Shown here: piece by piece, positions 1 through 5,693 of the stretch | Position numbering within the stretch: position 1 is the stretch's first letter | Layout of the letters: each line of letters starts with the position of its first letter | DNA from: Deferribacteres bacterium | GTDB taxonomy: Bacteria; Nitrospirota; Thermodesulfovibrionia; UBA6902 | Reading direction: 5' to 3' | Length of the DNA: 7,072 nt | Assembly: GCA_030598625.1 (NCBI GenBank) | Contig: JAUVPO010000096.1 | Coordinates: 1-7,072, forward strand | Program-made: the position numbers and the translations under genes | Notes under the pieces: model-generated | Seen by the model: the letters and a program-made list of their open reading frames with translations, nothing else | Told to the model about the DNA's origin: nothing | The model's database searches: none

Positions 1-734
1 TCTTGTCTTGTCCATTTATAGACAGTCAACAGTTTTGTCTTTGTCCCGCCGAAAGACAAATATTGTATTGACCTTGAAGGTGAGTCCTTAAGTCCCCTGA
101 AAAAAGCTGAACCGGGCAAGAGCTCCTTGAGGGCGTCACCCTGGAGCAGATCATTTGTCCGTTTCATAACCTCTGAGATAGCGCCGTGCGTGTCTTTCGG
201 CAATATGCGTTTAAGCGCCGGAGAAACAGGAGCAAGATATTTCCCGAGACGGGAGAGAGAGCTTCCTTTGTGGGGGGTCGAGAGAGTAATCAGGGCCTTT
301 ATTGCGGGGACCTTTTTCTCCATGAGTTTTCTGGCAACCAGGCCTCCCCTGCTGTGGCCAACCAATGCAATTGATTTAATGGGGAATTGTCTCCTTGTTT
401 GTTCAACAATCTCTCTCAGCTCTTCAACAGCCACACCAATTGGCCCTACAGGCCTTCTCTGGCTCCAGCATACAAGGTTAAATTCTTTTTTTCTTAAGGC
501 AAACCATAAACTGTTTATTTTGCGAGGAATGTTTCCCACGGTAATTTTCCTTCTTTTCTGGACCAGGCACGGGACCGGCCGGGTTGCCGCAAGGATTTTC
601 ATGGGGATGTTTTTGGCAAAGATCTTTGTCCCCAGAGGATTGACCCAGAAGTTTTTGTCCATTCCAAGACCATGGATAAATATTACAACAGGATTGGCCG
701 GATTACCTTTATAAACAGTTATGTCCAGATCCAT
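1..734 (-). CDS. alpha/beta-hydrolase, lipase/esterase type (partial, C-terminus outside window)
   Basis: The minus strand is open from an ATG at 734 through the window edge, giving 244 complete codons with no stop, so the 3' end is missing. The protein opens with MDLDITVYKGNPANPVVIF and then an oxyanion-type H21-G22 after a hydrophobic beta strand. The nucleophile elbow is VGHSRGG at residues 125-131, making Ser128 the probable catalytic serine. STPHKGS at 152-158 and a later SFGGT resemble bacterial lipases and PGAP1-like esterases. The catalytic Asp and His are not identifiable and probably lie wholly or partly beyond the edge. I see no signal peptide, so it looks cytoplasmic or at least not Sec-exported from this start. 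An in-frame TGA lies 31-33 nt upstream with no other start codon between, which supports this ATG, although the ribosome binding site is weak. It starts 39 nt after the dCMP deaminase stop and is probably cotranscribed. The substrate is unknown. Fold assignment is firm; lipase versus other esterase is not. Confidence 0.82.
   Translation of the reverse strand, partial: MDLDITVYKGNPANPVVIFIHGLGMDKNFWVNPLGTKIFAKNIPMKILAATRPVPCLVQKRRKITVGNIPRKINSLWFALRKKEFNLVCWSQRRPVGPIGVAVEELREIVEQTRRQFPIKSIALVGHSRGGLVARKLMEKKVPAIKALITLSTPHKGSSLSRLGKYLAPVSPALKRILPKDTHGAISEVMKRTNDLLQGDALKELLPGSAFFRGLKDSPSRSIQYLSFGGTKTKLLTVYKWTRQ
34..60. repeat. 9-bp perfect inverted repeat inside the hydrolase gene
   Basis: TTTGTCTTT at 34-42 is followed, after a 9-nt loop, by its exact reverse complement AAAGACAAA at 52-60. 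It falls in the codons for the LSFGGTKTK stretch of the hydrolase, so protein constraint may explain part of it. It has no flanking T-run and is not a terminator. It may simply be an mRNA hairpin. Confidence 0.4.
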
Positions 735-773
735 TTTTTTTGAATTTTGGGCGCCTGGATTTGATCAGATTTC

Positions 774-1208
774 CTAATACATCGTTGTTCGCGCAAGGGT
801 CCCGTCTTTTTGCAGATAAACAATATCTTTTATCTGCGCGTTTTTGATTATCCTGTCGCATAACTTGCAGGGTTTCCCCCCGGCAAAAGTCCTGTCCTCT
901 TCAAAGCCGGCAATATAAATGGTCGCCCCCTTCATCCTGTCAGGTGGGGCGTTTATAATCGCATTCTGCTCGGCATGCACGGCTTCGCATAACTCATATC
1001 TCTCTCCGGAGGGAATGTTGAGTTCCTTCCGCGTGCATTTTTGCGTGTCTATACAGTTTTCCATTCCCCGGGGCGAACCGTTATAGCCCGTGCTGATTAT
1101 AACCCTGTCCCTGACAATAACTGCGCCATATGTCCTTCGCAGACAGGTGCCCCTTGATGAAACTGCTTTTGCAATCTCTATAAAATAATCATCCCAATCA
1201 GGACGCAC
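774..1208 (-). CDS. dCMP deaminase family protein (cytidine/deoxycytidylate deaminase, zinc-dependent)
   Basis: This 144-residue protein has the full zinc-hydrolase signature of the deoxycytidylate deaminase family. H78-A-E80 supplies a zinc ligand and the proton-shuttling glutamate, and P113-C114-K-L-C117 supplies the two cysteine ligands. The N-terminal RPDWDDYFIEIA, TCLRR at 21-25, GAVIV and STGYNGSPRG are also typical of it. Additional cysteines at 52, 58 and 74 precede the HAE motif and may form a second metal or structural site, as in some relatives. The expected reaction is dCMP plus water to dUMP plus ammonia, feeding thymidylate synthase, in the cytoplasm. The start is GTG at 1206-1208, directly preceded by an in-frame TGA, so no longer form exists. 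A GGGGG tract 8-12 nt upstream can act as ribosome binding site. The family's N-terminal RPxWD motif begins at residue 2, supporting this start. It lies 136 nt after rlpA and 39 nt before the hydrolase. ComEB-like naming is possible, but a competence role is not implied. Confidence 0.92.
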   Translation of the reverse strand: MRPDWDDYFIEIAKAVSSRGTCLRRTYGAVIVRDRVIISTGYNGSPRGMENCIDTQKCTRKELNIPSGERYELCEAVHAEQNAIINAPPDRMKGATIYIAGFEEDRTFAGGKPCKLCDRIIKNAQIKDIVYLQKDGTLARTTMY

Positions 1209-1344
1209 TCAAATACCCCCGGCTATTTTTTAAAGATACCAATTTACGGTCGCAGGTATAGTTTAACCCAAAACCTGATTCGGATTCAGCTATTTTGGTT
1301 CTTATTATTAATATGTCAGGAAAATGAGCGTGATAATGGCAGGA
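1209..1344. other. intergenic spacer between the RlpA-family gene and the dCMP deaminase gene
   Basis: I see no gene or RNA in this gap. On the minus strand there is a possible but weak promoter (TTATCA, 17 nt, TATTAA) near the rlpA end. There is also a short imperfect hairpin, CTGAATCCGAATCAG (1277-1291), followed by GTTTTGGG; four outer base pairs and one inner pair are too little to call a terminator. The dCMP deaminase could therefore be read either from the nrdJ promoter or from a local start. Confidence 0.4.
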
Positions 1345-2010
1345 TTAATCGGTCCTGGAAGTTATCAATATGCTGTAGCCTTCATCCGCGAGCCTTTCAG
1401 CGACTGAATGCGCTCTCTCAATGTCTGTGAATTTCCCTATTCTTACCCTGTGAAATTTTTGACCATCTAAATTAACCGTAGTTATATAGACATTACTGTA
1501 CGCAATTTCCAGTCCTCTTTTAAGTCTGCCGGCATTTGAACTTTCTGTAAATGAACCGACCTGAATGGTCAAATGTCCTGATGCCTCGGACAGTGTAAAG
1601 GGCACTCTTTTGGCATAGCGCATGTCTCTACCGAGTTTTTCCATCCTTACTCTTCCAACGCCTTTATCCGTTAACCCGATCTTCCTTGCAGCCCCGTATG
1701 AAAGGTCCAGGTCCCTGCCCCGGATAAATGGACCCCTGTCATTTACCGTTACCTTAACCGATTTATTGTTATCCGGATTTGTAACACGCAGTTTTGTCCC
1801 GAACTTAAGCGTCTTGTGCGCACAGGTCATTCCGTACATATCATATCTCTCACCTGATGATGTCGGTCTTCCATGAAATTTCTCGCCATACCATGAGGCA
1901 ACAACATAGCCGCGCCCATGTTCAGAAATATATTCTGCGGGCGGATAGGAGGCGCAGGAGGAAACCATAAGCAGTCCGCAAACAATTAACAGACACTTTG
2001 TCAGCTGCAT
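1345..2010 (-). CDS. rlpA: RlpA-family septal ring lytic transglycosylase-like lipoprotein with SPOR domain
   Basis: This is a 221-residue protein. Residues 1-19 form a lipoprotein signal with a hydrophobic core and lipobox V16-S-S-C19, so the mature protein should be lipid-anchored at Cys19. The double-psi beta-barrel domain spans roughly 35-127. It holds ASWYG at 38-42, the T-S-S-G-E-R-Y-D loop, C63-A-H65-K-T-L-K-F-G-T, NDRGPF at 90-95 and RDLDLS at 99-104, the block that carries the conserved catalytic-region aspartate. A SPOR domain follows at about 146-219 (LTIQVGSF, then FHRVRIGKF), which in this family binds denuded septal glycan strands. The expected role is cleavage or processing of stem-peptide-free peptidoglycan at division sites or the envelope. 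Its ATG at 2008-2010 lies inside the end of nrdJ, and the nrdJ TGA follows at 2001-2003, a 10-nt overlap that implies translational coupling. The Shine-Dalgarno is weak (GCGGA about 9 nt upstream). Lytic activity is known for some RlpA proteins, not all. Confidence 0.93.
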   Translation of the reverse strand: MQLTKCLLIVCGLLMVSSCASYPPAEYISEHGRGYVVASWYGEKFHGRPTSSGERYDMYGMTCAHKTLKFGTKLRVTNPDNNKSVKVTVNDRGPFIRGRDLDLSYGAARKIGLTDKGVGRVRMEKLGRDMRYAKRVPFTLSEASGHLTIQVGSFTESSNAGRLKRGLEIAYSNVYITTVNLDGQKFHRVRIGKFTDIERAHSVAERLADEGYSILITSRTD

Positions 2011-4292
2011 TTAGTAAATCCGCAGTCCCTGCAGACCGCGCATCCGCCTTCATGCTCCACGGCTCCCCCGCAGTCAGGACAAGCGCCATAGAGCATTACT
2101 TTTTCTTCTTTAGAATGCACGCCGTTTCCGTTGCTTTTGTCTTCCTGTTCAATATATCTTTCTATAGCTTTTGATATTGCGTCTGAACAGGAAGCTATCT
2201 TTCCACCGCTTGCCCATGCCGGACTGTGACAGCTTATTCCCTTGAGTTGTTTTTCGATTTCGACAGGCTCTACATTGCTTCTCAGGGCAAGGCTTATAAG
2301 TCTTCCGATTGCCTCCGACTGGCTTGCGGTACAACCGCCCGCCTTTCCTATCTGAGTGAAGAGTTCGAAAACATTGCCTTCTTCATCTTCATTGATGGTA
2401 ACATACAAATTGCCGCAGCCCGTTTTCATAAGCCTTGTTGTCCCCTTGATCACATCCGGCCTTTTCCTCGGAGTTATTTTGTATACCGGAGCGGTTTCTC
2501 CCGCAAGGTCATTTTTCAAGGTCTTTCCCGTTGAGAGGACCTGCTCTTCCCTTGAACCGTCCCTGTAAACAGTGATTCCCTTGCAGCCAAGACCGTAGGC
2601 AAGGAAATAAGCGTCTTTAACATCTTTTGGACAGGCATTATGGGAAAAATTGACTGTTTTGGAAACCGCATTGTCAACATGTTTTTGAAAGGCCGCCTGC
2701 ATTCTGATATGGTCGAGCGGAGATATATCGTGTGCCGTGGTGAACACCTTTTTTACATCGTCAGGCACCTCTTCGATCCCCTTCAGGCTCCCTTTTTCAG
2801 CAATCTTTTCTATAAGCTCCCTGCTCCAGAAACCTCGCTCTTTTGCAATATTTTCAAAATGAGAATTAACCTCATAAAGTTTTGTGCCTTCAAGAACATT
2901 ACGTACGAAAGCCACTGCAAACAAAGGCTCTATGCCGCTTGAACATCCCGCAATTATTGAGAGTGTCCCTGTGGGGGCAATAGTTGTGGTAGATGCATTT
3001 CTTACTTTTATTTTATCTTTATAAACACTCTTATCGTAATTCCGGAATACACCCCTTTCTTCAGCCAGCATAGAGGATTGCTTTTTGCTTTCGGCCTGGA
3101 TAAACCCCATCACTTCATTTGCAAGTTTCGATGCCTCGTCAGAGTTGTAAGGAATGCCAAGCTGTATCAGCATATCCGCCCAGCCCATGACCCCAAGACC
3201 TATTTTCCTGTTTGCCTTTGTTGCTTCTTCGATCTTTTCCAGCGGGTAGTTATTGATGTCAATGACATTGTCAAGAAAATGAACGGAACGGTGTACTGTC
3301 TCTCTCAGGGAGTCCCAGTCCATGCATGCGCCTGAATGCCCCGGAGTTTCCGGATTGCTCCCGAAACAGGTATTGTTCTTTTTAGTTGCAAACCTGGCCA
3401 GGTTAATTGAGCCCAGATTGCAGGACTCATACGCCAGAAGCGGCTGCTCACCGCACGGATTGGTGCTTTCGATCTGTCCCACGGATGGAGTAGGGTTGGC
3501 CCGATTTATTCTGTCAATGAATACAATGCCCGGTTCTCCGTTTTTCCATGAGCGGTTTACAATATGGTTAAATACCTCTCCGGCTTTCAGCCGACCAACA
3601 GGCTTTTTAGAATGAGGATTTATCAAATCGTATTCCTCATTTTTTTCAAGGGCCTTCATAAATACATCAGTTAATGCAACTGACAGATTAAAGTTGTTTA
3701 GTCTGGTATTCTTTTCTTTTGCAGAAATAAAATCCAGTATGTCGGGGTGGTCGACACGCAATATACCCATGTTAGCCCCCCTTCGTGTACCACCCTGTTT
3801 TATTGCTTCCGTAGCTGAGTCAAATACTGCCATAAATGAAATCGGACCCGATGAAACACCTTTGGTTGATCCGACAATATCCCCTTTTGGCCTGAGATTG
3901 GAAAATGAAAAACCGGTGCCTCCGCCTGATTTATGTATCAATGCGGCGTTTTTTACCGCCTCGAAAATAGAGTCCATTGAGTCATTGACGGGAAGGACAA
4001 AACATGCAGAGAGCTGCCCGAGCCTTCTCCCCGCATTCATGAGAGTCGGGCTGTTAGGCAAAAACTTGAATGATGTGATGAGTTCGTAAAATTTATCTTC
4101 TATGTACTTGACTTCAACGTCTGATTTGCCATGTTCCAGATCTACTGATGCAACAGTTTCCGCGACTCTCCTGAACATTTTATCAGGGCCCTCAACAATC
4201 TTTCCCTCTTCGTTTTTTTTCAGATATCTCTTTTCAAGGACTTTTAACGCGCCCCGAGTTAATTCAATCTGCGTTGAAACCGGTTCAGCCAT
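2001..4292 (-). CDS. nrdJ: class II ribonucleoside-diphosphate reductase, adenosylcobalamin-dependent (NrdJ)
   Basis: This enzyme reduces ribonucleotides to deoxyribonucleotides with a thiyl radical generated from adenosylcobalamin, and works with or without oxygen. From the ATG at 4292 it has 763 residues. N278-P-C280-G-E282 is the radical centre: C280 is the thiyl cysteine, with N278 and E282 binding substrate. C97 (in SACFVLP) and C291 (in SCNLGSINL) are the active-site redox pair. The spacing matches the Thermotoga enzyme, with 11 residues from thiyl to redox cysteine. APTGT lies near 439-443. A TSCPD-like domain follows at about 615-692. The tail has C738/C741 and C751/C754, probably a zinc ribbon, then C757-x4-C762, the swinging thiols that re-reduce the active site. 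An upstream in-frame ATG at 4307 would add five residues, but GGGAGGAAG lies between the two starts and is an excellent Shine-Dalgarno for 4292, five bases away. It is the first gene of the minus-strand operon and overlaps rlpA by 10 nt. The loop around 300-325 is longer than I expect. Confidence 0.97.
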   Translation of the reverse strand: MAEPVSTQIELTRGALKVLEKRYLKKNEEGKIVEGPDKMFRRVAETVASVDLEHGKSDVEVKYIEDKFYELITSFKFLPNSPTLMNAGRRLGQLSACFVLPVNDSMDSIFEAVKNAALIHKSGGGTGFSFSNLRPKGDIVGSTKGVSSGPISFMAVFDSATEAIKQGGTRRGANMGILRVDHPDILDFISAKEKNTRLNNFNLSVALTDVFMKALEKNEEYDLINPHSKKPVGRLKAGEVFNHIVNRSWKNGEPGIVFIDRINRANPTPSVGQIESTNPCGEQPLLAYESCNLGSINLARFATKKNNTCFGSNPETPGHSGACMDWDSLRETVHRSVHFLDNVIDINNYPLEKIEEATKANRKIGLGVMGWADMLIQLGIPYNSDEASKLANEVMGFIQAESKKQSSMLAEERGVFRNYDKSVYKDKIKVRNASTTTIAPTGTLSIIAGCSSGIEPLFAVAFVRNVLEGTKLYEVNSHFENIAKERGFWSRELIEKIAEKGSLKGIEEVPDDVKKVFTTAHDISPLDHIRMQAAFQKHVDNAVSKTVNFSHNACPKDVKDAYFLAYGLGCKGITVYRDGSREEQVLSTGKTLKNDLAGETAPVYKITPRKRPDVIKGTTRLMKTGCGNLYVTINEDEEGNVFELFTQIGKAGGCTASQSEAIGRLISLALRSNVEPVEIEKQLKGISCHSPAWASGGKIASCSDAISKAIERYIEQEDKSNGNGVHSKEEKVMLYGACPDCGGAVEHEGGCAVCRDCGFTKCS

Positions 4293-4438
4293 TACTTCCT
4301 CCCTCATTCAATAAAAATTATTTATAAGAATATTTGTTAATATTTATAACCTGATGGTTCCCGCTTAACAAATTTATAGTAACTTGCTTTGCTGAATATT
4401 CTGTTTCAATCAAAAACCACCCCTCTATTTAGAGGCAC
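4293..4438 (-). other. nrdJ mRNA leader of about 145 nt
   Basis: If transcription starts near 4438, as the promoter predicts, the leader runs to the ATG at 4292. It begins with a small hairpin (CCTCT, loop AAAT, AGAGG; within 4422-4435). Downstream GTGGTT and AACCAT can pair over a long range. I do not recognise a cobalamin riboswitch: no B12-box-like core is complete, although GCGGGAACC faintly recalls part of it. It may be an unstructured AT-rich leader or an RNA class I cannot identify. Confidence 0.4.
4420..4435 (-). promoter_or_regulatory. second, weaker NrdR-box-like site
   Basis: Read against the NrdR consensus acaCwAtATaTwGtgt, this 16-mer matches 10 of 16 positions and 8 of 10 in the core. 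It starts exactly 31 bp from the strong box, with 15 bp between the two, about three helical turns as in known NrdR pairs. It sits just downstream of the predicted nrdJ transcription start. An offset perfect palindrome, CCTCTA-TT-TAGAGG (4422-4435), overlaps it and could be an alternative explanation. Confidence 0.55.
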
Positions 4439-4444
4439 TACGAA

Positions 4445-4473
4445 ATTAAACCACAATATGTTGTATATGTCAA
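4445..4473 (-). promoter_or_regulatory. sigma-70 promoter of the nrdJ operon
   Basis: On the minus strand a perfect TTGACA (4473-4468) is followed, after exactly 17 bp, by TTTAAT (4450-4445), five of six matches to TATAAT. The predicted start is near 4438. The spacer is almost exactly filled by the NrdR-like box, so repressor binding would block RNA polymerase directly. Confidence 0.75.
4451..4466 (-). promoter_or_regulatory. NrdR box in the nrdJ promoter spacer
   Basis: The 16-mer CCACAATATGTTGTAT (plus-strand reading) matches the NrdR consensus acaCwAtATaTwGtgt at 13 of 16 positions and 9 of 10 in the core. NrdR is the zinc-finger/ATP-cone repressor that senses ATP and dATP and binds paired boxes at ribonucleotide reductase promoters. 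Its position between the -35 and -10 of a promoter leading into nrdJ makes the assignment strong. The nrdR gene itself is not in the window. Confidence 0.82.
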
Positions 4474-4499
4474 GCGAAAAGTGATGATTTCAGAAGTCC

Positions 4500-4596
4500 T
4501 TGATTCTAATAATATTTTGTTGTGTAAATCCGGTTGATGAAATGTGGATCAAAAAAACTGCATCTGAATCCTTGAATCCTTTGTGTCATGTATAAT
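4500..4596 (+). promoter_or_regulatory. candidate promoter region for the mutarotase-like gene
   Basis: There are two weak options. TTGATT (4500-4505), 17 bp, TGTAAA (4523-4528) matches four of six at each element and would give a leader of about 80 nt. A perfect TATAAT (4591-4596) lies close to the gene but has no acceptable -35 at 16-18 bp. I cannot choose between them from sequence alone. Confidence 0.3.
4565..4580 (+). repeat. tandem 8-bp direct repeat upstream of the mutarotase-like gene
   Basis: TGAATCCT occurs twice in immediate succession (4565-4572 and 4573-4580), ending 10 bp before the perfect TATAAT at 4591. It could be a regulator half-site pair or a chance slippage duplication. 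No known consensus comes to mind. Confidence 0.4.
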
Positions 4597-4615
4597 AAAA
4601 ACCTGGAGGGTTATT

Positions 4616-5530
4616 ATGGCAGAAGTAAAAGTACAAAAAATAGCATATGGCGGATGGGATAATTGTATACAGATAACTAATGGCATAGTTGATCTGGTAG
4701 TAACAGTTGATGTCGGCCCACGGATTATTCGATACGGCTTCAACGGACGTGAAAACGAGCTGTGCGAAGTCAAATCAACGTTGGGATTAACCGGTGGAGA
4801 TAAATGGAGGATCTATGGCGGCCACCGTCTCTGGCACAGCCCTGAGGCAAAGCAAAGGACATACGAACCTGATAATTCTCCAATAGACTGGAAAGAAATT
4901 CATAATGGCATCAAGGCTTCACAGGACGTAGAGTTAAGGACCCATATTAAAAAAGAAATGGAAATTACCCTATCTCCTGAAAAAACCGGTGTTCATATAC
5001 TTCATCGTCTGACTAATTCAGGCTTATGGCCGGTGGAGTTGTCTGTTTGGAGTATATCGGCAATGGCTCCGGGAGGCAAGGAGATCATTCCGCAAACCCA
5101 TCAAGACACAGGGCTGCTCCCAAACCGTCTCATGGTTTTGTGGCCATATACAAGGCTTAATGATCCGCGTCTATATTTTGGAGATAAATATATTGTCCTG
5201 CAGCAAGATCCTGATATAAAAGAACCTTTAAAGTTCGGCACATCTAACGAGAATGGATGGGCTGTTTATTTCAATCACAACCATCTTTTTATAAAGAATT
5301 ACATTCATAATAAGAATGCGCGATACCCTGACTTCGGCGTGTCATACGAGACTTACACTACGGATTTTATGCTGGAGATGGAAACCCTTTCCCCCCTCAC
5401 TGTGCTTGAGCCTGATACTTGCATCGAGCATTTTGAGGATTGGGGGCTTTTTGATAATTTGCCAATGCCGTCTAATGATGAGGCTGCCATTGAAAGCGCT
5501 TTAATCGGCAGAGCGCCTGCCATTATATAG
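4616..5530 (+). CDS. uncharacterised protein resembling DUF4380 / galactose-mutarotase-like superfamily
   Basis: This 304-residue protein starts at the ATG at 4616, preceded by GGAGGG six bases upstream. A longer frame from the GTG at 4583 would run through this Shine-Dalgarno and is unlikely to be the real start. VGPRIIRYGFNG at 33-44 resembles the opening beta-hairpin of mutarotase-like beta-sandwiches. YGGHRLWHSPE at 67-77 resembles the conserved GG-x-x-LW-x-x-PE block of DUF4380 proteins. LTVLEP followed by H272-FEDW276 near the C-terminus is the typical closing strand of the superfamily. There is no signal peptide or membrane segment, so it is probably cytoplasmic. The fold usually binds sugars or acts as an epimerase or a carbohydrate-binding module. 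I cannot assign a substrate or confirm catalytic residues, although H70, H74, E77 and H272 are candidates. It is transcribed away from nrdJ and 163 nt upstream of pilB; neither neighbour explains it. The family call is from remembered motif resemblance and is moderately sure. Confidence 0.72.
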   Translation: MAEVKVQKIAYGGWDNCIQITNGIVDLVVTVDVGPRIIRYGFNGRENELCEVKSTLGLTGGDKWRIYGGHRLWHSPEAKQRTYEPDNSPIDWKEIHNGIKASQDVELRTHIKKEMEITLSPEKTGVHILHRLTNSGLWPVELSVWSISAMAPGGKEIIPQTHQDTGLLPNRLMVLWPYTRLNDPRLYFGDKYIVLQQDPDIKEPLKFGTSNENGWAVYFNHNHLFIKNYIHNKNARYPDFGVSYETYTTDFMLEMETLSPLTVLEPDTCIEHFEDWGLFDNLPMPSNDEAAIESALIGRAPAII

Positions 5531-5693
5531 ATTCCCGGGTGAAATCCCCCCTTCCGTTTTTCAAGGCAATTCAAGACACTTCAGTTTTTAAAAGAATCTG
5601 CCGAATATGAAAAAACAGCCATACAAGCTTATGTCCGATTATTCATACTGCATAAGGTTGCTTAATTAAGATAGAATGGGAGACTAATAAAAA
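5531..5693. other. intergenic spacer upstream of pilB
   Basis: This spacer contains no credible gene or RNA. A weak GGG-TGAAAT-CCC hairpin with a later T-run (about 5536-5561) is a poor terminator candidate. TAGAAT at 5672-5677 could be a -10 element for pilB but lacks a clear -35. The pilB Shine-Dalgarno is GGGAG (5678-5682), 11 bases from the ATG, which is a long spacing. Confidence 0.4.

Larger units (their letters stand above)
4293..4615. other. divergent intergenic region between nrdJ and the mutarotase-like gene
   Basis: This 323-base AT-rich region has no convincing gene. It contains, from the nrdJ side, the nrdJ Shine-Dalgarno (about 4298-4305) and an AT-rich leader with two copies of TATTTATAA (4319-4327 and 4341-4349, 22 bp apart). 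Next come an 8-bp palindrome GAATATTC (4394-4401) and two NrdR-like boxes with the nrdJ promoter (4420-4473). On the plus-strand side are weak promoter candidates, a tandem 8-bp repeat and the Shine-Dalgarno of the next gene. The short frame starting at the GTG at 4583 is only an upstream extension of the 4616 gene. Confidence 0.7.

Noticed and set aside
127..714. 195-codon open frame on the plus strand
   Set aside because: It is antisense to the alpha/beta-hydrolase, whose HG, GHSRGG and STPHKG motifs are on the minus strand. The plus frame has no recognisable motif.
1277..1299. Rho-independent terminator after rlpA
   Set aside because: The stem has only about four outer pairs plus one inner pair, and the following tract is GTTTTGGG rather than a T-run.
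2226..4314. Several plus-strand frames of 70-131 codons opposite nrdJ
   Set aside because: All lie antisense to a full-length, motif-complete NrdJ and show no ribosome binding site or family resemblance. They are shadows of codon bias.
4293..4438. Cobalamin riboswitch upstream of the B12-dependent reductase
   Set aside because: A short GCGGGAACC resembles part of the core, but the remaining conserved blocks and the usual length of about 200 nt are absent.
4583..4615. N-terminal extension of the mutarotase-like protein from a GTG at 4583
   Set aside because: It would read through the strong GGAGGG Shine-Dalgarno of the ATG at 4616 and has no ribosome binding site of its own.
5645..5666. Possible sigma-54 promoter (CTGCAT...TTGC) upstream of pilB
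   Set aside because: The gap between the GCA and TTGC blocks is one base too short, and the invariant GG of the -24 element is TG.
5607..5669. 20-codon frame beginning MKKQPYK upstream of pilB
   Set aside because: It has no Shine-Dalgarno, is very short and resembles no known leader peptide.
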